Source: Sorangium cellulosum So ce56 (GTDB taxonomy: Bacteria; Myxococcota_A; Polyangia; Polyangiales; Polyangiaceae). From it: a stretch of 64,000 nt of DNA. The notes beneath the pieces were generated by a model. The model worked only from the letters and a program-made list of their open reading frames with translations, was not told where the DNA came from and searched no databases. The first letter of the stretch is position 1, and each line of letters begins with the position of its first letter. The DNA is taken from positions 12,698,501 to 12,762,500 of the forward strand of contig NC_010162.1 of NCBI RefSeq assembly GCF_000067165.1, in the 5' to 3' direction. This document shows, piece by piece, positions 43,305 through 53,052 of the stretch. Both the position numbers and the translations under genes were made by a program.

Positions 43305-44981
43305 ATGAGCACGGCGGAGAAGCTTTCGGACGGTGCCTCGGCCAGCGGTGAGTCCGATCCGCTGCTGGGAAAGGTCTTGAATCAGAAGTTCAAGATCCAC
43401 TCCCTCCTCGCGACGGGCGGCATGGGCGTCATCTATCGCGGCGAGCAGATCGCCCTCGAGCGGCAGGTCGCGATCAAGGTCCTGACGCCCACGAACTCAT
43501 CGAATCAGATCGACCCCAACTTTCATAAGCGCTTCTTCCTCGAGGCGAGCATCCTCGCCAGGCTCCAGCACCCGAACATCGTCACGGTCTTCGACTACGG
43601 CCGAGTCGAGAACATGGAGCCCGAGCGGTACTTCATGGCCATGGAGTTCCTCGAGGGCGAGACGCTCTTCCGGCGGCTGCGCAAGGCCGGCCGCCTCTCG
43701 GCGCCCGACTCGATGGGCATCGCCCGGCAGATCGCCCGCGGGCTGCGCGAGGCGCACAAGCACGGCGTGGTGCACCGCGATCTGAAGCCGTCGAACGTCA
43801 TGCTCGTCCCCGGCGAGGACACCGGAGAGCTCGTCAAGATCCTCGATTTCGGCCTCGTGAAGGTGCTCGCGGACGACTCGGAGGAGCTCACGCAGCAGGG
43901 CTCGTTCCTCGGCTCCCCGCGCTTCATGTCGCCGGAGCAGATCTCGCACGGCAAGGTCGATCTGCGGACGGACGTGTACTCGCTGGGCGTGATCCTCTAT
44001 CAGATGCTCTGCGGGAAGGTCCCGTTCGAGGCGCAGAACTCGGTCCAGATCCTGATCGCCCACCTGCAGCAGCCCGTCCCGCGGATGAAGGAGCGCAACC
44101 CCGAGGCCGACGTGCCCGAGCCGCTCGAGACGTTCGTGCTGCGCTGCCTGTCGAAGGATCCGGACGGCCGGCCGGCCAACATGGAGGCCCTCATCCGCGG
44201 GCTCGGCGAGTGCGCGCAGGCGATGGGCCTGTCCCCCGCGTTCGGCTCGACGGGCCTCGTGACCATGGACTCCACCGGCACCGGCAGGATGCCGACGCCG
44301 ATGCCGCCCGTGCGCGTGATGACGGCGATCCCCGCCAGCTCGTCGTCGCCGACGTCGACGTCCGGCGCCACGACCTCGCAGGTGGACGACGCCTCGCTCG
44401 GCGCCGCCTCGCGCCCCGCCGACGCCGCGCCGCAGGGCCGGAAGGGCATCGTGCTCGTCGCGGTGGGCGTCCTCGCCGTCGCGGGCATCGGGGTCGCGAT
44501 GTCGCAGATGCGCTCCAGCGAGCCGCCGCCGGCGCCGGCCGCCGCAGCGCAACCGGAGAAGCCGCAGGTCGCGCCGCCGCCCGCCGACGTCGGGTCGTTC
44601 GTGCTGATGGTCGAGTCCATGCCGTCCGGCGCCGAGGTGCTGGAAGACGGCAAGCCGCTCGGGAACACGCCGCTCCAGCTGTCGCTGTCGAACAGCTCCG
44701 TGCGCGCCAGCCCGCGCCGGCTGACCGTGCGCCATGAGGGGTACGAGCCGTACTCGATCGTCCAGGGCCCCTCCGATCAGTCCGTGCGCCTGGTCGCCAC
44801 GCTCACGAAGCAGGCCGCGGCGCCGACGAGCACGCCTGCCGCGCCCACGCCGCCCCCGGCCGCCCCCGCGCCTCGCCCGTACTCGGGCCGGCCGGCCGCC
44901 AGGCCCGCGCCCGCCCCCGACGCGCCGCCCCCGCCCCCGCCTCCTTCTCCTCGGCCGCTGGATATCCAGATCGAACGATGA
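43305..44981 (+). CDS. Membrane Ser/Thr kinase with PEGA domain
   Basis: The protein has 558 residues. The kinase domain (about 30-290) has GGMGVIY, VAIK, HRDLKPSN, DFGLV and SPEQ. After a Ser/Thr-rich linker, one transmembrane helix (GIVLVAVGVLAVAGIGVAM) precedes an outer part with a PEGA domain (VESMPSGAEVLEDGKPLGNTP to HEGYEPY) and a Pro-rich tail. PEGA domains probably bind extracellular structures. The ATG at 43305 has weak purine-rich sequence upstream (AGAGG). Divergent from the kinase at 41610-42809. Confidence 0.93.
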   Translation: MSTAEKLSDGASASGESDPLLGKVLNQKFKIHSLLATGGMGVIYRGEQIALERQVAIKVLTPTNSSNQIDPNFHKRFFLEASILARLQHPNIVTVFDYGRVENMEPERYFMAMEFLEGETLFRRLRKAGRLSAPDSMGIARQIARGLREAHKHGVVHRDLKPSNVMLVPGEDTGELVKILDFGLVKVLADDSEELTQQGSFLGSPRFMSPEQISHGKVDLRTDVYSLGVILYQMLCGKVPFEAQNSVQILIAHLQQPVPRMKERNPEADVPEPLETFVLRCLSKDPDGRPANMEALIRGLGECAQAMGLSPAFGSTGLVTMDSTGTGRMPTPMPPVRVMTAIPASSSSPTSTSGATTSQVDDASLGAASRPADAAPQGRKGIVLVAVGVLAVAGIGVAMSQMRSSEPPPAPAAAAQPEKPQVAPPPADVGSFVLMVESMPSGAEVLEDGKPLGNTPLQLSLSNSSVRASPRRLTVRHEGYEPYSIVQGPSDQSVRLVATLTKQAAAPTSTPAAPTPPPAAPAPRPYSGRPAARPAPAPDAPPPPPPPSPRPLDIQIER

Positions 44982-45101
44982 CCCTCCAGCGCCCCACACA
45001 CCACATCGTCGTCTCCCCGTCTGTCTTCACCGCGCGGCCGCTCTGGGCGGATATCCTCGCCGACGTGGAGGCACCTTGTTCCAGGCTTTCCGTCGGCGTG
45101 C

Positions 45102-45161
45102 ACCCCGCGCGCGGTGCGCGCGGTGACGGTGACCCCGCGCGCGGTGCGCGCGGTGACGGTG
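45102..45161. repeat. Perfect 30-bp direct repeat
   Basis: Bases 45102-45131 and 45132-45161 are identical copies of a 30-base unit beginning ACCCCGCGCGCGG and ending GTGACGGTG. It lies between the PEGA kinase and the cyclase gene, and no gene spans it. Confidence 0.9.
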
Positions 45162-45205
45162 AAGGAGACGATGTGCCGCATTCTCCGGAACATGCGCAAA
45201 TGTAC

Positions 45206-45253
45206 GCGCACGAACACGCGCACGAACGCGCGCGCGAACACGCGCACGCTCGG
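45206..45253. repeat. 12-bp tandem repeat
   Basis: Four units of 12 bases, GCGCACGAACAC, GCGCACGAACGC, GCGCGCGAACAC and GCGCACGCTCGG. The period is close to that of the ACGTAA array upstream of the preceding kinase gene, but the sequence differs. Confidence 0.8.
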
Positions 45254-45435
45254 CCCGTGCAGCGCGGGGAACGTCAAATCCAGCGGCGAACCCGGCCCGC
45301 GCAGATCACCCGAACGATCGATCGAAGATCCCGGTATTCATCCGTTCCCGCCGGCAGTAGACTCCAGGCTCTGCGTCCCGCAGACGCGCTTCCCAGGCCG
45401 ATTCCAAGCGGGATCCGTTGCTGAGGAGCAAGGAA

Positions 45436-48400
45436 ATGAACCCGCTCGTCCCCGACTTCATCATCCAGCAAGACGCTCTCGGCAACACCGAGGGCAGCTT
45501 CACGGGGGCGGTGCTGATGATCGACATCCCCGGCTTCACCGAGCTCACGGAGAAGCTGATGCAGCACGGCCGCGCGGGCGCGGAGACGCTCGCCGGCACG
45601 CTCCGGTACTACTTCGACCCGCTCATCGCCGCGGTCCACCACGCCGGGGGCTTCATCACGAACTTCGCGGGTGACGCGTTCACGGCGCTGTTCCAGGACA
45701 CGCCGGACCGCAAGGTCGCGGAGTACGTGCTCGGCGCGGCGCTCGCGATGCGCGACCTGTTCGCGGAGCACCCCGAGCGCGACACGCCCTTCGGCAGCTT
45801 CCCGTTCTCGTTCCGGATGGGGCTCGCGTGGGGCTCGGTCGAGTGGGGCATCGTCCGCATCTCCCCGGAGCGCGCGTACTACCACTTCCACGGGCAGGCG
45901 CTCGCCGCGTGCGTCGCGATCGAGCGGCAAGCGCTGAAGGGCGACATCCTCCTCGACCGCGCGCTCTGCGATCGCATCCCGCCCGCGAGCGCGAAGTACC
46001 ACGGCGAGGGCGTCTACAAGCTCGGCGACGTGCCGGCGCCCAGGATGCCGCAGGTCCCGAGGAACCCGCCGCGCGGCGAGGGCACCGCGTTCGTGGCGAG
46101 GGGCGTCGCGGACATGCCCCCGGAGGGCGAGTTCCGCAACGTCACGAGCGTCTTCCTCTCGTTCGAGCAGATCCCGAGCTTCGCGGAGCTCACGCGCCTC
46201 CTGCACGAGCTCTCCGAGCTCTACGGCGGCACCTTCACGGGCATCGACGCGGGCGATCTCGGCATCGCCGCGCTGATCCACTTCGGCGCCCCGATCACCC
46301 ACGAGAACGACAACGATCGCGCGCTCGACTTCGCGCTGGAGCTGAAGAAGCGCGGCCTCCGGCAGATGCGCCTCCGCGCGGGGATCACGCGCGACGTCCG
46401 GTACGCCGGCTTCAACGGCGGCACCGAGCGCCACGAGTTCGCGTGCATCGGCCGCGCGACGAACCTCGCCGCGCGCCTCGTCGCGAAGGCCCCCTGGTCG
46501 GCGATCTGGGCCGACGAGCAGGTCTTCCGCGCCGGTGAGACGAGCTACCAGTGGACGACGGAGAACATCTTCCGGTTCAAGGGCTTCGATCTGCCCATCC
46601 TCGTCTACTCGCTGGAGCGCCGCCGCATCTCGGTCCAGAAGGAGTTCTACGACCTCGGCCTCATCGGCCGCGAGGCGGAGATCGAGCAGCTCGTGCGCTA
46701 CGTCGGGCCGATCTTCGAGGGCAAGCCGGCCGGGATCACGTACATCGACGGCGAGCCGGGGCTCGGGAAGAGCTACCTCGTGCAGCGCTTCCGCCACCGG
46801 TGCGAGGAGCACCAGAGCGACCGGCCCTTCCTGTGGATCGACGCGCGCTGCGACCAGACGCTCCAGAGCTCGCTGAACGCGTTCGAGTTCGCGCTGAAGG
46901 AGTACTTCTGGGAGTCCTCCGCGCTCGGCAAGGAAGAGAAGCTCACGAACTTCGACGACGCGTTCGAGTACCTCCTCGAGCGCCTGCCCGAGAGCCAGGC
47001 CGCGCTGAAGCGCGAGCTCGATCGCGCGCGCTCGGTGTTCGCCGCGCTCATCGGCATCCGCTGGGAGGACTCGCCGTACGAGCGCCTGCACCCGAAGCTC
47101 CGGTACACGAGCACGCTCTCGGCGCTGAGCTTCGTCTTCCTCGCCGAGGCGTCGCTCCAGCCGGTGATCCTGCACCTCGAGGACGCGCACTGGGCCGACG
47201 AGGACTCGCTCGAGGCGGTGCGCGTGATCGCGCGCGCGTGCCGGGGGCTGCCCATCGCGATCATCTGTACGACGCGGCGCAAGGACGACGGCACCCCCGT
47301 CCGCATCCCGCTCGACCCGGGCATCTCCGAGAACGTGATCGAGCTGAAGCCGCTGCCGCGCGAGCAGCTCCTCGCGCTCGCGGTCCCGTTCTTCGGCGGC
47401 CCGATGCCGGACATGCTCGCGACGCTCCTCTGCGAGACGGCCGGCGGCAACCCGTTCTTCGCGCAGGAGATCCTCGCCTACTGGCTCGAGGACGGGCGCT
47501 ACGGCTCGAGCTCGAGCTCCATCTCGATCTCGAACACGTTCATGCCGCCGAAGAACGTGAACAGCCTGCTCATCTCGCGCCTCGACCGGCTCGACGCGAA
47601 GGTGAAGCAGACGATCGTCGCCGCGGCCGTCCTCGGGCGCGAGTTCGATCTGCGCGTGCTCGCGCTGATGCTCCCCGACGCCTCCGTGCTCGAGGAGCAC
47701 GTGCGCATCGGCGAGGCGCAGTGCATCTGGTCGCAGATGACGGAGCGGCGCTTCCAGTTCAGCAACGCGCTCCTCCGCAACGCGGCGTACGAGATGCAGT
47801 CCCGCGCGCGGCTCCAGGAGCTCCACCGGCTCGCGGCCGAGGCGATCGAGAGCCTCTACGGTGATGACCTCGAGGACCAGCTCGTCGCGCTCGGCCGCCA
47901 CTGGCGCCGCGCGGGCAAGGTGGACCACGCGCGCCGCTACTTCCTCGCGGGCGCCCGCAAGGCGGCGGCGCGCTACGCCCACGAGGAGGCGACCCGCCTC
48001 TACCGCGTCTACTTCAAGCTCTCGCCGGAGCCGACGCCCGAGAGCGTCGTCGTGCGCTACGAGTTCGCCCGCGACGTCCTCGAGGCGAGGGGGCGGTACC
48101 AGGAGGCGCGGCAGGAGCACATCCGCGTGCTCACCGACGCGCAGAAGCTCGGCGATCGCGGGTCCGAGTCGCTCGGCTTCCTCGGCCTGGGCCGCACGCA
48201 CTGGGCGATGCAGCAGCCGGACGACGCGCGCACCTACTGGGAAGAGGGGCTGCGCGCCGCGCGCGAGGCGGGCAACCTGCCGGCCGAGGGGCTCACGCTC
48301 GCGAGCCTCGGGATGGCCTACGCCGTCCAGGGCCGGTACGACGCCGCCCGGACGCTCTACTCGCGCGCGATCACGGTCGAGCGGCAGATCGGGAACCGGC

Positions 48401-48522
48401 GCGAGGAGGCGAGGCTCCTCGGGGAGTTCGCGAAGCTGCACCGGCTGAGCGGCCACCTCGGCGAGGCGGAGGCCCTGCAGGAGCAGGCCGCTGCCATCGA
48501 GCGTGAGCTGGGGGCCTCTTGA
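45436..48522 (+). CDS. Class III cyclase fused to STAND ATPase and TPR repeats
   Basis: The protein has 1028 residues from the ATG at 45436 (GAGGAG 7 nt upstream). The first cyclase domain has metal Asp candidates D30 (LMIDIPGFTEL) and D80 (FITNFAGDAF). A second cyclase-like domain (about 230-400) is degenerate (GTFTGIDAGDLG). An AAA/STAND ATPase follows (Walker A GEPGLGKS; Walker B-like LHLEDAHWADED), then TPR-like helices (from about 800; GKVDHARRYFLAGARKAAAR). It is cytosolic and probably makes cAMP (or cGMP) under control of the ATPase/TPR part. The next gene encodes a transporter with a cyclic-nucleotide-binding domain. Confidence 0.92.
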   Translation: MNPLVPDFIIQQDALGNTEGSFTGAVLMIDIPGFTELTEKLMQHGRAGAETLAGTLRYYFDPLIAAVHHAGGFITNFAGDAFTALFQDTPDRKVAEYVLGAALAMRDLFAEHPERDTPFGSFPFSFRMGLAWGSVEWGIVRISPERAYYHFHGQALAACVAIERQALKGDILLDRALCDRIPPASAKYHGEGVYKLGDVPAPRMPQVPRNPPRGEGTAFVARGVADMPPEGEFRNVTSVFLSFEQIPSFAELTRLLHELSELYGGTFTGIDAGDLGIAALIHFGAPITHENDNDRALDFALELKKRGLRQMRLRAGITRDVRYAGFNGGTERHEFACIGRATNLAARLVAKAPWSAIWADEQVFRAGETSYQWTTENIFRFKGFDLPILVYSLERRRISVQKEFYDLGLIGREAEIEQLVRYVGPIFEGKPAGITYIDGEPGLGKSYLVQRFRHRCEEHQSDRPFLWIDARCDQTLQSSLNAFEFALKEYFWESSALGKEEKLTNFDDAFEYLLERLPESQAALKRELDRARSVFAALIGIRWEDSPYERLHPKLRYTSTLSALSFVFLAEASLQPVILHLEDAHWADEDSLEAVRVIARACRGLPIAIICTTRRKDDGTPVRIPLDPGISENVIELKPLPREQLLALAVPFFGGPMPDMLATLLCETAGGNPFFAQEILAYWLEDGRYGSSSSSISISNTFMPPKNVNSLLISRLDRLDAKVKQTIVAAAVLGREFDLRVLALMLPDASVLEEHVRIGEAQCIWSQMTERRFQFSNALLRNAAYEMQSRARLQELHRLAAEAIESLYGDDLEDQLVALGRHWRRAGKVDHARRYFLAGARKAAARYAHEEATRLYRVYFKLSPEPTPESVVVRYEFARDVLEARGRYQEARQEHIRVLTDAQKLGDRGSESLGFLGLGRTHWAMQQPDDARTYWEEGLRAAREAGNLPAEGLTLASLGMAYAVQGRYDAARTLYSRAITVERQIGNRREEARLLGEFAKLHRLSGHLGEAEALQEQAAAIERELGAS

Positions 48523-48702
48523 GCCCGTGGGGGACGCTGCCGTGCCCTCCGCCCACGCGAAAGCGCCCCCGTCGTCCGACGTCGTCGCACGTTCCCTAGA
48601 TCGCGGCGCAGAGGCCCCGCCGGCCCGCGCGGCGCCGGCGCGCCCCGGCCCTCGCCGCCCTGCGAATTCCGCTGACAATCGATCACGAGGTCTCCCAAGA
48701 GC

Positions 48703-50952
48703 ATGACACGACAGGCAACAAAGGAGTCACCTGCGCTGTTGAACGAGGAGCTCCTTGAGAAGGCGAAGCCTTCCAAGCTCATGCCCGCCGTGATCGCCGG
48801 AATGGTCTCGGGGACGCTGGTCGTCTCGTTCGATATCTCTCTTGGCGCGCTGATCTTCAACCACGGGCTCGCCGAATACCTCTCGAGAGGGATCGGCATC
48901 ATCCTGATCAGCTCCGTCATCGTCGGCGTGATCGTGTCTCTCCTCAGCTCCTACAAGCCGGTGATCGCCGCGCCGCAGGAGGACGCCGCCGTCATTCTCG
49001 CCTCGATGGCGGCGGCGATCACGACGGGCATCGCGCAGAAGGACCCGACGGCGAGCCCGTTCCCGACGGTCGTGGCCGCCATCGCGATCACCTCCGTGGT
49101 CGCAGGCGGCTTCTTCCTGCTGCTCGGCCTCTTACGGCTCGGCATCCTGGTCCGCTTCATCCCGTACCCCGTCGCCGGCGGCTTCATCGCAGGCGCCGGC
49201 TGGCTCCTCCTCCAGGGCTCGATCTCGGTGATGTCCGGCCAGCCATCGACGCTCGACATTTTCCCGAGCGTGGTGATGGATCCGGAGCTCCTGAAGCGGG
49301 TCCTCCCGGGCCTCGTGTTCGGCGTCCTGCTGCTCCTGGTGCTGCGGCGGTTCTCGTCGCTCCTGCTCCTCCCCGTGCTGCTCGGGGGCTCGATCGTGGT
49401 GTTCTACGTTTCGCTGGGCCTCGCCGGCGTCAGCGTGCAGCAGGTGCTCGACAGCGGCTGGCTCCTCGGTCCGTTCCCGACCGCATCGCTCTGGCCTCCG
49501 ATCGGCGCTTCGGATTTCGGGAAGGTGGACTGGTCGGTCCTGTTCGGCAGCGCCGGCAACATGGCCGCCGTCACGATCATGGCCGCCATCACCGTGCTGC
49601 TCAGCGCGTCGGGCGTGGAGCTCGCGACCGAGCAGGAGATCGATCTCGACCGCGAGCTGCGGGCGACGGGCGTCGCGAACATCGTCACGGGCCTCTTTGG
49701 CGGCATGGTCGGCTACCTGTCGCTGGCCGAGTCGTCGATGAGCTACAAGGCCGGCTCGAACAGCCGCGTCTCGGGGCTGGTCGCGGCGGCGATCAGCTGC
49801 GTCGTGCTCTTCGTCGGCGCCGACGCCATCCTGTACTTCCCGCGCCCCGTCCTCGGGGGCCTGATCGCCTATCTCGGATTCCACTTCCTCATCAACACGC
49901 TCTACGAGGGCTGGTTCCGGCTGCGGCGCATCGAGTACTTCGTCATCGTGGTGATCCTCCTTGTCGTCGCCGTCCGGGGCTTCCTTGTCGGCATCGGGGT
50001 GGGGCTCGGCGTCTCGTTCATCCTCTTCGCGCTCAGCTACAGCCGCATCGAGGTGGTGCGCAACGCCATCTCCGGGGTCTACCTGCGCAGCAACGTCGCC
50101 CGCAGCGACGGCGAGGAGATGACCCTGACGGAGCGCGCCAAGCAGCTCAACGTGCTCCAGCTCCAGGGCTATATCTTCTTCGGGACGGCGTACAACCTCC
50201 TCTCGACGGCCCAGCAGCGCATCCAGAGCGAGGAAGGTGAGGTGCGCTATCTGCTGCTCGACTTCCGCCACGTGAACGGCATCGACTCGTCCGCCATCGC
50301 GAGCTTCCTCCGGCTCCGCAGGCTCGCCAAGGCGCACAGCGTCAAGCTCATCTTCACGGAGGTGCGTGTGGACATCCGCAATCACCTCGAGCGGGGCGAG
50401 GTCTTCGTCGGCGATGACGACGAGGTCTGCCGGATCTACCCGGATCTGGATCGAGGCCTCGAGGCCTGTGAGAAGGAGATCATCGCAGATGCGCCGCCCA
50501 GCATGCTGCCGCCTCCGATGCTGTTCTACGATCTCCAGGACGTATTCGGCGGTCGCCCGGGAATGCTGCGTTTCAAGGACTACCTCGAGCGCGTTGAGCT
50601 CCCGGATGGGTTCGATCTGTTCCGGGCCGGAGACGTGTCGAAGGACCTCTACCTCATCGAGAGCGGAGAGCTCACGGCCTGGCTCGAGATCGACGGGAAG
50701 AAGGTGAAGCGGCTCCGCACGATGGGGCCGGGGTCGGTCGTCGGCGAGTCCGGGCTCTACATGGGCGAGAAGCGGTCGGCGACGGTCACCGCCAGCCGGC
50801 AGTCCACGCTCTACCGGCTCACGGAGGAGGCGCTGCAGCGAATGACGGAGGAGGCGCCCGAGCTGGCCGCGGCCTTCCATCACTTCGTGGTCACGCTGCT
50901 GGCCCGGAGGATCGTGCACTCGACGGGGCCCGTGAAATCGCTGTTCAACTAG
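48703..50952 (+). CDS. SulP-family transporter with STAS and cyclic-nucleotide-binding domains
   Basis: The protein has 749 residues. About 12 hydrophobic segments (25-440) form a SulP/SLC26 anion transporter. A STAS domain follows (about 480-600; YLLLDFRHVNGIDSSAIASF keeps the D-S-S acceptor). The C-terminal cNMP-binding domain (about 635-740) has GPGSVVGES and EKRSATVTA, with the Glu and Arg used to hold the cyclic nucleotide. It is predicted in the inner membrane for sulfate or bicarbonate transport. Adjacent to the cyclase with 180 bases between, so cAMP control is a strong inference. Start ATG at 48703. Confidence 0.9.
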   Translation: MTRQATKESPALLNEELLEKAKPSKLMPAVIAGMVSGTLVVSFDISLGALIFNHGLAEYLSRGIGIILISSVIVGVIVSLLSSYKPVIAAPQEDAAVILASMAAAITTGIAQKDPTASPFPTVVAAIAITSVVAGGFFLLLGLLRLGILVRFIPYPVAGGFIAGAGWLLLQGSISVMSGQPSTLDIFPSVVMDPELLKRVLPGLVFGVLLLLVLRRFSSLLLLPVLLGGSIVVFYVSLGLAGVSVQQVLDSGWLLGPFPTASLWPPIGASDFGKVDWSVLFGSAGNMAAVTIMAAITVLLSASGVELATEQEIDLDRELRATGVANIVTGLFGGMVGYLSLAESSMSYKAGSNSRVSGLVAAAISCVVLFVGADAILYFPRPVLGGLIAYLGFHFLINTLYEGWFRLRRIEYFVIVVILLVVAVRGFLVGIGVGLGVSFILFALSYSRIEVVRNAISGVYLRSNVARSDGEEMTLTERAKQLNVLQLQGYIFFGTAYNLLSTAQQRIQSEEGEVRYLLLDFRHVNGIDSSAIASFLRLRRLAKAHSVKLIFTEVRVDIRNHLERGEVFVGDDDEVCRIYPDLDRGLEACEKEIIADAPPSMLPPPMLFYDLQDVFGGRPGMLRFKDYLERVELPDGFDLFRAGDVSKDLYLIESGELTAWLEIDGKKVKRLRTMGPGSVVGESGLYMGEKRSATVTASRQSTLYRLTEEALQRMTEEAPELAAAFHHFVVTLLARRIVHSTGPVKSLFN

Positions 50953-51623
50953 ACTCGATCGGCTCGGCCTGGAGCGCTGCGTTCCCGTGGAGACTCGCTT
51001 GCAGCATGGTGCGACGGCAGTACGCCTCCCGCCGGCGCGCGCCGCGCGCCGGGGAGCCGGCGTGTCCGCTCTTCAATGCTGCACGCGTGAGCACCTGGCT
51101 CCCGCAGATCCGAGCGCGCACGACGCGCACGATCATCGAACACAGCCCGCGAGCATTGCCGTCCTGTGCTCCGGTAGGGTCGAAACACGCATTGCCGCGC
51201 CGCGCGCCATTTCACCTGGGGGAGAACAATCTCGTGTAGACGCTACCCCAGATGCGCGTGCATGCGTGGTGGACACACATTTGAATGCAATTTCGACGAT
51301 CTCTTTCGGATTCAGAGCCACGGAATGTACGATTCGCCTAAGCTTGCGAACAGTCGTGGTTTCGCTCCGAATGAGAAGGCCAGTCGTGTTGCTTACCGCG
51401 CAACACATTTTCCTTGACAAGGGGACGCGCGCTTGCAATCCACGGTCCATAGGGTTGCGGCCGGGGCTGCCCGGCATCCCGCGCGCGTCCTACCGGTCGA
51501 TGGGGGCCTCGATCCGCAGACGCGCTCCGCCGGCTCTCGCTTCCGGAGATCCCAGAGGCCAGCATCGCGCCAGCGAACACCCGCAGGCCTGTCCGCCTTG
51601 AGCAGCTGGAGAAAGGACAACTT
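50953..51623. other. Long intergenic region before potD
   Basis: 671 bases. A near-perfect GC palindrome lies at 51032-51052. The stretch 51240-51420 is less GC-rich. A TTGACA at 51414-51419 and TTGCAATC at 51434-51441 precede potD; no well-spaced -10 was found. No gene was recognised. Confidence 0.5.
51032..51052. terminator. GC-rich palindrome after the SulP gene
   Basis: A 21-base palindrome (CCGGCGCGCG/CGCGCGCCGG) lies 80 bases after the SulP stop. It lacks a T-run, so termination activity is uncertain. Confidence 0.35.
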
Positions 51624-52739
51624 ATGAAAACTCAACGTCGACCCCTGATGGTACTAGCCATTCTGTTGGGTGTCCTATCGGTCGCCGCCTGCGGCAAAGA
51701 TAAGGCTCCTTCTGAAGCACGCGCAGAGTCGGGCACCAAGGAAGCTCCGGCTCAGCCCTCCGAGCTCAGCGTCCTCATCTTCCCGAACTACCTGGACGAC
51801 AAGAGCATCAAGGACTTCGAGACGCAGAACAACGCCCGCCTGCGGCTCACGATCTACGACTCCACCGAGGAGATGGAGAGCAAGCTCGCCTATGCGGGCG
51901 CCGACGCGCAGTACGATGTCGTCGTGATGGCGGCGCACGCCAGCGGTCGGCTCGCGCGGCGCGGGCTCATCCGCCCCCTGGATCACGCCCAGCTCCCCAA
52001 CCTGAAGAACCTCGAGTCGCGGTTCTCGGGCCCGAACTTCGACGAGGGCAACAAGTACTCTATCCCTTACCAGTGGGGTACTGTCGCGATCATCTACAAC
52101 AAGAAGAAGATCCCCAACATGGATCCGACGTGGGGCGTGCTCTTCGACGCCCAGAAGACGCCGGGCACGTTCGTGCTGATCGACGAGATGCGGGACATGG
52201 TCGGCGCGGCGCTGAAGTACAAGGGATTCTCCAGCAATACGTCGAAGCCTGAAGAGATCCGGGAGGCCGGGCGCATCCTCAAGGAGGCCAAGAGCAACCC
52301 GAAGTGCCTCGGCTTCAAGGGCGGCATCGGCGCGACGCAGGACGTGAAGGGCGGCTCCGTCGACATGGCGGTCGTCTGGAACGGCGACGCGCAGAAGGTG
52401 GTCTGGGAGGACAAGGATCGCCTCGCCCTCGTCATTCCGAAGGAAGGCTCCGTGATCTGGGTCGACGTGATGACCGTGCCGACCAAGTCGCCGCACCCCG
52501 AGCTGGCTCACAAGTTCATCAATTACATGCTGACCCCCGACGGCGGCGCGCAGCTGTCGATGATGACGAAGTACGCGACCCCGAACAGCGCCGCGCAGGC
52601 CAAGCTGCCGGTCGAAGACCGCACGAACCAGCTCATCTACCCGACGGGCGATCTGGCGACTCGCCTGGAGGCCCATCGTGATCTCGGCGAGTCGGCCAAG
52701 CTCTACGACGAGGTCTGGGCGGCCGTGAAATCGAACTGA
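51624..52739 (+). CDS. potD: Polyamine ABC-transporter substrate-binding lipoprotein
   Basis: The protein has 371 residues. A lipoprotein signal ends at SVAAC (Cys 23). The mature part is a class II solute-binding protein of the PotD type: LSVLIFPNYLDDKSIKDFE, YDVVVMAAHASGRLARRGLI, YSIPYQWGTVAIIYNKKKI and VIWVDVMTVPTKSPHPELA. The periplasmic protein delivers spermidine or putrescine to the PotABC transporter; potABC lies at 60988-63768, apart from it and on the other strand. A good ribosome site (AAAGGA) precedes the ATG. Confidence 0.88.
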   Translation: MKTQRRPLMVLAILLGVLSVAACGKDKAPSEARAESGTKEAPAQPSELSVLIFPNYLDDKSIKDFETQNNARLRLTIYDSTEEMESKLAYAGADAQYDVVVMAAHASGRLARRGLIRPLDHAQLPNLKNLESRFSGPNFDEGNKYSIPYQWGTVAIIYNKKKIPNMDPTWGVLFDAQKTPGTFVLIDEMRDMVGAALKYKGFSSNTSKPEEIREAGRILKEAKSNPKCLGFKGGIGATQDVKGGSVDMAVVWNGDAQKVVWEDKDRLALVIPKEGSVIWVDVMTVPTKSPHPELAHKFINYMLTPDGGAQLSMMTKYATPNSAAQAKLPVEDRTNQLIYPTGDLATRLEAHRDLGESAKLYDEVWAAVKSN

Positions 52740-53052
52740 CCGCGAGGCGATGGCGCAAGCGAGGTGCTCAGCCTCCGATCACGCCGATGCCACTCCTGCG
52801 CGACGCGCCGGTGTCGAGCGCACGCCCGAGCTGGAATCCGGGGCGCCGCGCGGAGTCCCTTGCAAAACGGACTGCTTCGTTGCAATCGACGTGTCACTCT
52901 GGTGCGGCGCTCGCCTCGCCGGCGCCTCCCCGAGGCGTGAGCGGCGAGCCCGGCGGGAGCGCACGGCGCAGCTCGCTACCACCGGAGCGCACCGCGCTCA
53001 AGGCGCCCGGCGCGACGAGGTGGAGCGCGTCGATCTGAACGTAAGGACCCCT
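52740..53052. other. Intergenic region potD-agmatinase
   Basis: 313 bases. Two TTGCAA sites at 52860-52865 and 52880-52885 lie 20 bases apart, and the second is part of TTGCAATC, which also occurs upstream of potD. AAGGA at 53043-53047 is the ribosome site for the next gene. No gene was seen. Confidence 0.45.

Larger units (their letters stand above)
44982..45435. other. Intergenic region with short repeats
   Basis: 454 bases contain the 30-bp direct repeat at 45102-45161 and the 12-bp tandem repeats at 45206-45253. A ribosome site for the cyclase (GAGGAG, 45423-45428) is near the end. Nothing else was recognised. Confidence 0.55.

Noticed and set aside
45274..48678. 1134-residue minus-strand open frame
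   Set aside because: Antisense shadow of the cyclase gene, which has recognisable domains; composition is Arg/Glu/Leu-rich.
51414..51419. TTGACA as a -35 for potD
   Set aside because: No suitable -10 at 16-18 bases; kept only as a mention.
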